A stretch of 64,000 bases of DNA from Diplosphaera chodatii (Eukaryota > Chlorophyta > Trebouxiophyceae > Prasiolales > Stichococcaceae), in the NCBI GenBank assembly GCA_032358165.1, contig JAALGY010000043.1, positions 310,001-374,000 on the forward strand, written 5' to 3'. Below are positions 49,406 to 61,045 of this stretch, one piece after another. The stretch's first letter is position 1. Every line of letters begins with the position of its first letter. The notes under the pieces were generated by a model. The model saw only the letters and a program-made list of their open reading frames with translations, searched no databases and was not told where the DNA came from. The position numbers and the translations under genes are program-made.

Positions 49406-49764
49406 TGTACACTATACCATAGGGTAGCTGCAACACTTCTGTAGGGAAGTTCCTGGTTTAGTCTAGACAACAATCTTTCAGACCTCTTCAGATGTGGTAC
49501 CGACGAACATGATCAAACCAACGCAAAACAATGGTTGTTAAACAGATGCATACGGCAGGCAGCAGGCCTGCGGAACGAACTTGCACACTGTGCTGCAAGA
49601 GGAGCATGGATTTGGAGATCCAGAGACCCTTGTGTGCCTGATCAAACTGCCCAGACTGCCATAGGTGTTGATGCTAATGTGGACAATGTAGAAATATCAT
49701 CCTGTCCGAGGGGTCGCTACCGTGTCATACTCACCATCGCCGTACACTGCTGCTCTTGTCGTCA
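49406..49764. other. Convergent 3' region, coiled-coil gene / lipin
   Basis: About 360 bases between two facing stop codons. No gene seen. Confidence 0.45.
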
Positions 49765-52700
49765 CTAATTAGCTGCTTTGGCCTCCTTATCTGAGTCGTC
49801 CAGAATCAAGGGTGGCGGCACGCTCCAAAAGTTGAGGTCACGAAACTCATCTCGTTCATCTGCGTAGTCTTCAGGCTGCGCAGCTTCATCGCTCTTTTCC
49901 TGCACCAACACACACGCATGCTGCAGGGCAGAAAGCTGCCAGAATCCCATGGTGCCGCACAACATTGGTGAGCCACTTTCGTGAATGGCAACAAGGTCTG
50001 GACACAGGGCTTAGTGTTACAGGCCTCATGGCGCATCCACAACAACACGCAGCGCCAGCTGGGCAGAGGTGCTCCTCTTAGCAGCTACCCCGAGGTGGCT
50101 ACCTGCAGGTGCTCCCTCAGCGGCGGGAACATGGCGTCCACCAGTGCATTGATCGAGCCCAGCGACCGCCATGTTGACGTGACCACGATCGATGACGCCT
50201 TTCGCAGCTCACCTGCAGATTGCCGATGCAAGGCAGCTTCATGCGGCAGTTGCGTGCACGTGCAACTGCTTATTACGTGCTGCTCTCAGGCTTTGATGAT
50301 GCTACAACATCTGAATAGAAGCGTGAGGACAGGCATGTTCAATGTTCATGAAAGGGCCACGTTTCAACAGGTTGGACAACCTCAGTTTATCAGGGTCTTC
50401 TGTGAGCACAGTTGTCAGTGGCGAACACGAAGTGTTATGCGCACTGCGGTTGTTGATGATGAGGATCTTGGCGGCGGGTATGCCAACCGCCAGGTAGCTG
50501 ATCTCGTCGGTGTCGCGGTTGCCAAAGCCCGCGTAGAAGGGCTGCCACTCCGGCGGGAACAGCGCCCGGATGTCCTCGAGACACCTGCCCAAAGAAGACG
50601 CGAGGTGACTGGCAGGCTGAGAGCAGACACGGCAAGCGTCCAATGTCTGCCAGTCTGATGGGCAGCGATCAGGTTACAGAGGCAAGCACCATGGTTTCAA
50701 GGCCGTGAAGAAGTTATGTTGCGGTGCACACAGTGCGATGCCAGCACTGACATGTGGGCATGCTTGTGACCAAGCGCCACCTGATCTTGAACTCATGTGG
50801 CCTTCGCAGCACCAGCTCCCGATACAGGCTGGGCAACAGGCCGTCAGGCGAAATGATGACAGGGCCTGCGATTCAGTGTGATGAGCTTCAGCTTGCTATA
50901 GATGAACCGCCATCGCTGGACACCGATTGTCTTTCGGCGCACATGCACCAACTGGTAGGTCCCGTCTCAGCATGAGAGAGTACAAGAGTCCCTTGGTACT
51001 CAAAATGCTGTTTCACTGGTTTTGTCAAGTCTGGCAAGGGAAATAAAGTGCTTTGCAGCACCTGCAGGCAGGCGGTGGCCGTCCTGATTGAGGCGCTGCA
51101 GGTAGTCCCGCGTGGTGCTGGCCTGCGCGATGGCGCGGCTGCTGAGGAACATGAAGCGGTACCCATTGGCCTGCAGCGCAGCAAGGGTATGAGTCGTTGG
51201 GTGGTCCTGCCCTGCATCCTCACGTGCCCAGGAGAAGAGCGACCAAAGGGCTGTGCTACGGTTCTCGCGTCCCACATGTGTTGGCATGCAGTCGTACAGC
51301 GATGCTGACGATGCAATGCATCGCCGTGGTTACGTCCACCAGGCCGCCTAGGGTTGCGTCGCACCTGGATGTTGTGGAACAGATGGGTGATGCCGGAGTG
51401 CGCCCAGTCGTACGAAGACATCATGGGCACCAGGTGACCCAGCAGGTCCGACCTCGTGATGGTCCTGCACAACAAAGCTCGTGGCCTGTGAATGTCCTGG
51501 CGGCACTGCAGCATGCAGATGTGCCAAAGCAAGGTGCCCCACTGCAGCTGCAGCTTGCTCACTACTGCTCTCGTTGTTCCTTCGTGCTCGTTCGCACGCG
51601 GATCCGACACCAAGAGTCCTATCATGTAATCTGAGATCACCCAGTATGTGATGAAGACGCTAGAATAATCTCACCCGTCAACATCGCTGATGACGAGGCG
51701 TGTGTTCCAGGGCAGCAGGTAAACAAAGGCGCGCTCCCGCTCGCGGCCAAAGGCAAACTCGATGGTGTTCTGCCCGTCGTGCAGCGGCAGGCTGCCCAAC
51801 TGCTCCAGGGTGGGCACAAAGCTGCGCCTGTGCCGCCGCAGCCGCCTGGCAAGCGTGCAGGCATGACAGCCTCGAGTCTGTCCACCCTTGACTGGTACAT
51901 GCTCAAACTCCAACACTTCTCACCAAGTTCAGACAGGAAGGGGATGTGCATCGCTCTTGCAAGCCAACTCAATGCACAGTGCAGCTCCCTGTGTGCCTGC
52001 TCACTTCATGGACTTGAGCTTCCTGCTGCCGGTGGAGGATGCAGAGCGCAGCAGCCCGCCGCTGGGTTCAAGCTGCACTTTGCCCTCCTGGGTCCCATCC
52101 CCGGGACGGCTGCCCCGCGGGGAGGCGCCCTCCGGCTGCTGCGCCTCCGCTGCATCCCCCTCGACAGCGGTGGCCGCCGCGACGCCAGTGGAGTCCTGCA
52201 GAGCCACAGCAGTGCACAAGTGTTGACACGGCCATGATGTCAAGCACATCTGCCTAGCTTCACACAGTACATTTTGCGGTTTGGGACATCAGAGCAACCT
52301 CTGTTTGTCGAAATGCTTCTTCGGCTTGCACAGCATGACCGCCATCGTGAGATCCTTCAGCCGACTCCAAGCATCCTAAGCCTTTCAACCGTGATATGCC
52401 CACCTTTCGAGAGGCTGACGACCTGAATGGCCAAAAGCGCCAGCTGCTGCGCCGGAGGGCTGCCTGCATACGACTCCCATCAGGATTCACACCAGGGGCT
52501 GCGTCTCACAGTCAGTCAAAGGCAGAGGTCCGAAACACCGTTGCCATGTACAAGGTATCCGATATCTAGCATGAGGAACCACGCCTTGCTGAAGAACAGT
52601 TACCTGCTTTGCTGTCTCGTCTGGAGCGCCAGGTTCTGGGATGCGCAGCCCACCAGACAGCGCCCCATCCCACCCTGTGCCAAAGGCCAGCAGGCCCAGC

Positions 52701-55700
52701 ACCTACTTTACAGCAAATACCCCCAGTTGGTTGTACCCTAACCCGCAACAGGTTCAGAAGGACCACGACAGGGAATGCAACTCGAGGCACTGACCCACTT
52801 CCTGACAACCAGTCACGCTTCAGGGGAGCACAAGAAGAGGTGTGGCCGTACCGCTGGCGCAGCGCTGCTCCAGGGGTGCAGCCTGCCGCCAATGCACACC
52901 CACAAGTGCGGGGATCCAGTGATCGCCACCGCATTTGCGGCAAAGACTGCCTGCAAGTCAATTCATATAAGTGAGTAAGAACAGAAGGCCATCTACCAAA
53001 TGAGGACACCATGGCTTCAAAAGAAGGAACAGCCGCACACCTCATCAACACGCGATGCCTGAAACGCTTGCCACGCTTCCTCCGGACTGCAAGCAAATGT
53101 ACTGGTTTGCAGTCCACGACACAGCGCGGGAAGTGATGCATATTCCGATGCTGATCATGCTGCGTGCACATGTTGTGACAGCAGTGTTCGGCGAAGACAA
53201 AGTGCCCACAGACCCCGTCCCAGACCGCACACCTCATGTCTGGGCGCAGCGTGGGGCCGCACATCGACATCTGCAGCGTGCCCAGGACAGAGCCCGTCCC
53301 GTCAGGTGCTGCACGTTTTGCCGCATGGCTGGCTGGCGATGGACAGCTTGCCGCTGGGTTCAGTGGCCGCTGCCGGTCTTCGACCGCCTGATGTCGACAT
53401 GATAAGTACGTGCCATTAACAGGCTGCATGAATGCCTGCTGGCTGCATGTTGTATCCAGTGCAGCACTTGCGTACCGAGTGTGCCCACTACAAAGCTGTC
53501 ACCAGGTTGCTTAGCTCTGCCCACCTCAGAGTCGGCCCAGTAGCCCTCGGAGGGTGAAGTGCCCAGTAGCGAGTCAGGAACCGCCGGGTTCTGCACCCGC
53601 TCTCCTGACGCTGGTTGCACACCCAGCGGCGGTTGCTGCTGCTGCTGCTGCTGCTCGGCATGCTGCAGGGCAACAGCTCAACATGTGGAGCACATGATCG
53701 AACATGATGTATCCCGGCTGTGAAGGCGTTGACGGGACAATGAGACGGGGTCCATCCTGCGCTGCCATGCGAGGACCAACGTGCCAACCTGGGAGAACGG
53801 CGTTTCCTCGTCGTCATAGAAGCTCTGGGAGGACGCTGCTGAGCCAGGGCCCGCATCAGCCTCAGCCTCTTCATCTACTGACGTTGCCATGCGTTGCTGC
53901 AGAGTGCTGGACCCCTCCTTGCCTGATGTGGTTGCCAGCCTGTTTGGAACGGCCGCTGCATCGTCTGCTGGTTCTGCGCCTACATTGCGGTCGGCCTGGT
54001 AATCCGACACTCCTTGCGCCGCCGCATCAGCTGTGCTTCCAGTAGGTGCAGCATACTCAGAGCTGGCTGCATGCTGGTCGAGGCTGGCTGGTGGAACGCT
54101 GTGCGCTGCCTCAACCCCGCTGCCTGGCTGCTGCACCATTGTAGATGCTGCATGCTGTTCGCTGCCCACGGGGTTGCTGGATAGCACTGGCTTGCTGACC
54201 TCGCCTGGTGCAGCGTCGCCATTTGCAGCACTGCTATCTGGTGCAGCCGCTGACAAGGCTGTCGTTGAGCTGTCGCTGCCAGCAGCATGACCGGCCATAG
54301 GGTCAAACGCGGACTCGGCCAAGTGGTGGTCCTCACTTGTGCCGGCGGCAGGACTAGCCTCCTGTGACTCTGCGCTGCCCACACCGTCCAGTGCTGCATG
54401 ATCGGCAGCGCGGCTGAGCTGCTGCGGCTGCTTGCTCTCAGCAATGTCAGACACCGGACCAGCTGCTTCTCGCACAGCTGCTGGTGCTGCTGCACCCTCC
54501 TCGACCAGCCGCTCAATGCTGGCCAGCTGCGATGAGATGCGGGGCATTTGCAAACGTTCACCATCTAAATGGCTGCTCGAAGATGGGTGAATGGCCATGT
54601 GAAGATCGATGGATGCAACAGTGAGCCACATCAGCAAAGCCACTGTGCACCTGCATGCGGTTTGACAGGTCCGAGGATGCCGTGTCAGAGTCCCGGTCGG
54701 CCACCGCAGGGATGGCTGTGGCGCCTTTGCTGTGAGCCATGCTATCACCTGCTCGGGTCAAAAGCTCTTCGTCTGACAGCAGCACGCATCAACAGCAGCT
54801 TGCAGGCGTATGGTCTGTGTCACTGACGCAGCTGACCATGGCTGTCTGCAAGGCAGTAATGGTTGCTGCCATGGACAGCAGGATGCAGAGGTGCATACCA
54901 ACAGGCGCAGAGGCATCCGCAAGGCTGATGGTGGTGGGCGCCGCATCTGCTGGGTTCGGCACGGCCAGCTCTGTGGGCCGTGCCAGGCTCCAGGGGTGCA
55001 GCGGGTCCCCTTCAGCGTTGCTGTCGGGTTCTGCATCCAATGCGGTGCCTGCAGGGGCATGTCTGGATATGGCGTCTGGCGCCGCCTGCTCTGCCATGCT
55101 GCCGTGCCTGCTGGAGTGTGCTGACGACGAGGCATCAGCACCTGAGGCTGCACCAGGTGGCGGTGCAGCCGCTGCTGCAGGCGCTGGTGGCTGGCCTCCG
55201 TCGCTGGTTGGGCTGCCTGCTTTTTGCGGACCGCTGTCCGGTGGCTGGACCGGAGGGATGCAAGTGGCAGCTGCATCCGCACCGGACTGCTCTCTGACTC
55301 GGCCAATGCCGGGACTGGGCTTGTCACCAAGGGTACCGCCCTGGCTATGCCCAGGCCGCTCTGCTCCTGCAGAGGCTTCCACTGCATTTCCTGCATCCTC
55401 GATGATGCGCGGAAACTCCATGCTGTGGACCCGGCTGCCGGCTGGCGTATGAAACACGTCCGAGCGTGCACGTGCGAAGCTGGCAGGCGTCAGCGACGCT
55501 GGGTCGGCTGCGTGTTCCGCATCTGCTGTGCCATTGCCAACGACCGGCGTCGCTGGAGGCGACCGCTCATACCCATCCTGCAGCAGTAGCAGCACTTCCA
55601 CATGGCAGCTGCACAACGTTTGGCAAGTCCCACATGCCATACCAAAGCGGTCATGCCTTCCTCAATCTGCCGACCTACAACCGTCAGGCAAAGTCTGTTT

Positions 55701-56820
55701 GACGACTTAGCATGTTGTCCTGTGCAAGCAGCACACCTCGTGCAGTATGAGGCCCTCCTGCCGCGCCGCAGCCGCTAGTGCCTCGCCGTCCACCTGGCAC
55801 CGCAGGTCCTCCACGGCATGGTCGGCCGCATGCTTCAGGCGGTCCACCTCGCCGGGCTGCGCCCTGCCGGACGCCACCGCTGACTCCAAACGGGCAATGT
55901 CCTCCACCGCCTCCCGAATGGCAACCACCTAACATTGCACGACGCAAGCATTCGGACTCTCAACCCATGTTTTGGTGCTGAACAGTGGTCATGCCTGTTC
56001 AGGAGGTGCATGACATAGCTGAGATGCTGCTCATGCATGCAGCCCTGCACTCTTGAGTAGCATGCATGAGGCACCTGCTCGGCTGTGGCGTAAGGCGGCC
56101 GGTCCTCCTGCGACGAGTACCCTGGCGGCGGCGACATCATGCCACTCAGCTGCTCCTCCGTCAGCTCGACATCACCTGTAGGTTGCACAGCGGAATCAGA
56201 TGAAGCATGCTGCCCACAGACCGCTCCACTCCTGTTGGGGCTGTTTGCTCATGTGGTGGCAGAAATGCATGACACCTCACAGGTGGGATATGAGACGTCG
56301 ATAAGAATTGCCCTTTTAGAATCGCCCTCACCGCTGCCATCCTCAACCTCCTCGCCAAGGAAGAATGCTTCGCCCGTGCGGCCCAAGTGCATCGTGAAAT
56401 CCGCCTCCACATCTTGGTGGTTACAGTGTAGAGTGTGTTAGCGAGTCGTGGTCCTGGATGCATGTCTGCAGTGTATGCTGTGCACACACAAGCACGGGAA
56501 GGCATGACAACACTCCGCCTTACCATTGACGATGATCTTGACAGCACGATTTTGTACTCCCGACCCCGTGTACTTGCCAAAGCGCACTGCAGAGCAACAG
56601 CAGCCGAATCACCACTTGACACAGCTGCATCATCAGGGACAGCTCCTGGGGCTCCTGGCTGGAGCTTCTGATCCAGTGGCAAACGTTCAGTCATGCCCAG
56701 CGTAGCCTCACCGTAGAACGGCGACGTTTTTATGGTGCCATCAGGTTGCCGCACTGCCATTATGTCAATGGCACCATTGAGGTGTGGCGTGACATAAGCC
56801 AGCGTGCTGCCAACCGCCAT
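49765..56820 (-). CDS. PAH: Lipin-type phosphatidate phosphatase (PAH)
   Basis: Mg2+-dependent enzyme converting phosphatidic acid to diacylglycerol, controlling flux into triacylglycerol and membrane lipids; cytosolic, acting on ER membranes. The N-LIP domain starts at once: [56 protein letters not shown] and [21 protein letters not shown] central part of several hundred residues is low-complexity (Ala, Ser, Pro, Gln). It includes [25 protein letters not shown]-like [35 protein letters not shown], a Gln run and [14 protein letters not shown]. The C-LIP domain follows: [39 protein letters not shown] spliced to [15 protein letters not shown] (catalytic DVDGT intact), [53 protein letters not shown] and [15 protein letters not shown]. 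It ends in an acidic tail, SDKEAKAAN. Exon borders in the linker are approximate. Confidence 0.94.
53629..53655. repeat. CTG/CAG microsatellite coding poly-glutamine in lipin
   Basis: About eight CTG triplets (CAG on the minus strand) encode a Gln run in the lipin linker just before PPLGV. It is the second coding CAG tract in the window. Confidence 0.7.
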
Positions 56821-57658
56821 GCCAGCAGCAAATGTGCCGCTCTGTACAGCAGAAAGAACCCACGCTCGAGTGGACAGTTAGCCCTCGCATGGATGTCGGC
56901 AAGCGTGCTGGCATCATGGTCCAACTGGCATGCGCTTGTCACACAGCAGTGTCCAACTGGCATGCGCTTGTCACACAGAAGTGCAGATTCCATGCATTTG
57001 CCGAGCAGGGAGCCACGTGGCAGTCATGCAGGCAGACTAAACTGCACGACTCGCCTTGAGAGAGCGCCCAGCCTTGCCCAACATGGTGGTAGAGTTTGCG
57101 CTGGCATTGGAGTTGCTCCGCCGAGCGGGTGTTGTGGGCTGTGCATCCGCCATTGTACGAAGTCACAGCACGGCATTACACCGTGTGAAGGCATGAAGGT
57201 GCCACCTGCTGTCTGTACTGGTCATGCTGGAATTTGCACTCAACAGTTTGGTGCCATTTTCGATCACATAAATGTGTCGGAGCATCATTGCCAGGCACCA
57301 TACGATTGTCCTACGGTGCTTCACCCTGTAGGTTACAGTAGCAATGTTATAGCGTTTCAAAGCACAGGGACCTCCGATAGCTGCTGCATCGAAACGCACG
57401 GTGGCAAAGATGCAACACCTCACTGCCAGCTACCACCGAGTGCACTGTAATCTCCCCTGCGGGCTCTGCAGTACTTTCAGAAGATGCGTAAACTTTACTG
57501 TCGAAGCTTTGCGACCGCCGAGAGCATCAGTCATGGTCCAGACTCAAAGTAAGCATTCGCGGGCAGCTTTGACAACGTCGGTGATGCTCGCACTGGTTGC
57601 TTAGGGCTCTGTGCTATAGCGCGGCACAGAAAGCGCACTACTCTGGGCACAGATCACC
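56821..57658. other. Divergent region between lipin and KAS I
   Basis: About 840 bases between two start codons that face apart, containing a 32-base-period duplication near its left end. A long plus-strand open frame (56746-57450) overlaps the lipin first exon in antisense and shows no family resemblance. Presumably promoters and leaders of both lipid genes. Confidence 0.4.
56919..56978. repeat. Direct repeat, 28 identical bases, 32-base period
   Basis: Two copies of a 28-base sequence beginning gtccaactggcatgcg and ending cacacag are spaced 32 bases apart (56919-56946 and 56951-56978), about 100 bases upstream of the lipin start codon. A recent tandem duplication in a 5' leader or promoter. 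Confidence 0.8.
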
Positions 57659-60600
57659 ATGCACTGCACCGGCCTCTGCCACCCTGATGCGGGCGTGATG
57701 CAGGGGCTACGACGCGCAGGCAGCAGCCTCAGTGGCAGCAATCCTCTGAGGCAGCTGCAGCGCGCCACGTTCGGCAGGGGACGCACAGGTGCATGGCTGG
57801 TGCATCAGGCCACATGCATGCACGTCCCTCATGCCATCAGACCTTGTGGCGCACGTCCCAAGACTCAACCATTGACGCAGCGCTTCATGTACTGCACCGG
57901 GCCTGCTGGCCGCCATGCACTTGTTGCAGACATGTGCATCACGTTGGTGCCTGACGGCAGTGCTGTCCATCGCAGGCGCGCTCACATGCCAGGCAGCGGC
58001 GACGCACAGCAATCCCAGCCAGCGGATCGTCATCACAGGGCAGGGCATCGCGTCCTGCTTCGGCAACGATGTCGACACCTTCTATGAGAAGTGCGCAACA
58101 CCAGCTCCCATGCGTGTAGCATCCACTCGATGGACGAGAAGTCCACAACACATATTGAAGTGCTCAGCCATTTCGCAGGCTGCTGGCGGGCACCAGCGGC
58201 GTGGGGCTGATCGACCGCTTTGATGCAACCAGCTTTCCCACCAAATTTGCAGCCCAGATCCGGGGTTTCGACAGCGAGGGGTAAGCCATGCTGTCTGCTG
58301 CTGTGCTGGGCGCGTGCGGGAGTTACACAGCTAGAAACCACCCAGCAATAACAGTTCGCAGCCACTTGACGCATGATTCCATCTGCCTCAGGCTTGTTGA
58401 CAAGAAGAACCTGCGGCGGTATGACGATTGTCTCAGCTACACACTAGTCAGCTCGAAGAAGGCGCTCAAACAGGCCGGCCTTGACAAAGACGTAAGCCAA
58501 CTATGCTGTGCTTTGCGACAGCTTCCCGTTCATGGCACCAGATAGACCCGAGCTGCCTCACTGGATGTGTTCCGTTCGCTCATGCAGGACTCACCTGAGG
58601 CTTTTGAGAAGCTGGACAAGTCGCGTGTCGGTGTGCTTGTCGGCACGGGCATGGGCGGCCTGCAGGTGCCTTTCACCGCTGCACTTACGGACAGGAGCAA
58701 TGATCATTTCGACCAGTAAAAGTGGAAAAACTGCCTGCATAGCACACGTTGCTGAACGCTTCCCTCTGTGCAATCAACAGGTCTTTCAGGATGGCGTCCA
58801 GAATCTAGTGGAGAAGGGCCACCGCAAAATCAGCCCATTCTTCATTCCCTTCGCCATCACAAACATGTGAGCTGGTCATCCAACACAATAACGATGCTGC
58901 ACTCGACTGCCTGTGAGTGCTGAGTAGTGGTGCACGGTAGACTGAGATGCTCAGCATCTTGATACATTGACAACCGTGCTGATGATGCAACAGGGGGGGT
59001 GCGCTGGTAGGCATGGAGTACGGCTTCATGGGGCCGAACTACTCGATATCTACCGCATGCGCGACCGCCAACTACTGCTTTGTGACGGCGGCAAACCACA
59101 TCCGGCGGGGCGACGCTGACGTCATCCTTGCCGGCGGGTCCGAGGCGCCCATCATCCCTGTCGGCCTGGGCGGCTTTGTGGCCTGCAGGTAGACATTGAG
59201 ATGAGCCCTAGGCCCACCATCAAGCACCCCTGGCAGCAGAGGAGGTCGTCCGAGCAACATTGCGTTGACATTATGACACCAAGATCAAGTCTCTGCAAGT
59301 GAATGCCCTATGTGTGTGTCTGTGCAGAGCACTTTCATCACGGAATGAGGAGCCTGAGCAGGCCTCGCGGCCGTGGGACACCGACAGGGACGGCTTCGTC
59401 ATGGGCGAGGGCGCTGGTGAGACTGCTCCTGGGCTGATATGTGGACTGTGTTGCTGTCCCACAGTCCCCCAACGTGGACAGGAGGTCACCATAGTTGTCT
59501 TGGCTCGTGGGAGGGTTTGTTGGTGAGTAGGCTGGGCAGCTTCAACATATCGTATCTTTGGGCCCTTCACGATTTTTGGCCTGATGCGCAGGCGTGCTGT
59601 GCATGGAGTCACTGGAGCATGCGCAGGCACGGGGCGCCAACATCATCTGCGAGTACCTGGGCGGCGCGACCAACTGCGATGCCTACCACATGACGGTGGG
59701 CGCACTGTGCACGGTGTAGCTACTATTTGAGAGTCACCGCACAGAAACAAACATGAGGTTGGGTCTAGCAGTATGCGGATGTGCATGGATGCAAGCCCCG
59801 CAATTCTATGAGGCAGTTTATGAGGCGGATGGCTTGTGTGCTGTGCAGGATCCACGTGCAGATGGCTTGGGCGTGTCTGGGTGCATCGAGCTTGCGATGA
59901 AGGATGCTAAGATTGAGCGGGACCAGGTGCGTCCTGTCATCAGCCACACACCCGGAAGACTGTGCACTATGAGACAGTCCTGCACGCTGTGATCGCTGTG
60001 TGCATAAACATCAATGTATGCTGATGCAGATCAACTACATCAATGCACACGCGACCAGCACGCTGGTGGGTGATGTGGCAGAGGTCAAGGCAGTGAAGAA
60101 GGCAAGTCGCTGTGGGCTTGAAATCACGGTTTGGGGTGCAGTGCTGTCTCGCAAGGCTGTGCAGCCATGCATGTGTTTTGCTACCATGCATGAAGGGCTT
60201 CCCCATGGTGCTGTAATGACAGTTTCGTTGTGTCACACCTCGTGCACAGGTGTTCACGGACTGGAGCCACATCAAGATGAACGGCACCAAGTCTATGATC
60301 GGACACTGCCTGGGCGCAGCCGGCGGCCTGGAGGCCGTCGCCACCATCCAGGCCATCACTACCGGCTGGGTGCACCCCACCATCAACCAGGTGCGGGTTT
60401 GTCACATGCATCCATGGCATGTGCTTCCCAAGGCATATGTGATATTTGCGAGGTCGACGTGTGGAAGGTTCGACACATCGATGTACCCAGTTGCATGCCA
60501 AGCACGTGCACTTGCTGCTGAGGAGCTTGATACTGGCAATGAGATGGTGCTGTGAAGTTTCTGTGAGCTCTGCTGTAGGGCAACCTGGTGGATGAGGTGT

Positions 60601-60719
60601 CTGACATAGATACGGTGCCCAATGAGAAGAAGCAGCACGACATCACAGCGGCCATCTCAAACTCGTTTGGCTTTGGTGGGCACAACTCGAGCGTGGTCTT
60701 CGCACCATTCAAGGAGTAG
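57659..60719 (+). CDS. KAS1: 3-oxoacyl-[acyl-carrier-protein] synthase I, plastid
   Basis: Condensing enzyme that elongates acyl-ACP with malonyl-ACP in plastid fatty-acid synthesis. The first exon (ATG 57659, or 57698) is a transit peptide ([20 protein letters not shown]). It splices to [20 protein letters not shown]. The thiolase fold follows: [85 protein letters not shown] (catalytic Cys near 59060), [79 protein letters not shown] (catalytic His), [47 protein letters not shown] and [11 protein letters not shown] (second His). The Cys-His-His triad is complete. It follows plant KAS I rather than KAS II or III throughout. Exons are many and short. Confidence 0.95.
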
Positions 60720-61045
60720 GCCCGGGAACCGGGTCACATCTGCCCCCGCAGGGAGGCAGGCGACAAGTTAGCTGTGGCATGACGATGTGCGATGTGACAT
60801 GAGAGTGTATGGTAGTCTGGTTGAGAGTTTGTGAGCATACACGTTCGGCTTGAGTTGAGCTGCTGTTAAAGCGACACGCCAATGATAGGGGGCACTGATA
60901 CGACACATGTGGGTTGTACTGTGGGAGTCAAGGGCGGGCAACTTTCAACACGTTGTCTACAATGCTGTCCGAAACAGTCAACAGCCTATACGGTACATTC
61001 AATCCCATGCACAAAGCAGCAATCTGCTGACGGAGGGAGGTGACA
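60720..61045. other. Convergent 3' region, KAS I / DUF1365
   Basis: About 325 bases between facing stop codons, no gene seen. Confidence 0.45.

Noticed and set aside
54739..55452. Plus-strand 237-codon frame and a second minus-strand frame in the lipin linker
   Set aside because: Shadows of the long low-complexity lipin exon on the minus strand, whose frame connects in phase with the rest of lipin.
56746..57450. Plus-strand 234-codon open frame between lipin and KAS I
   Set aside because: It overlaps the first lipin exon in antisense, contains the tandem duplication, has no recognisable motif and weak codon bias.
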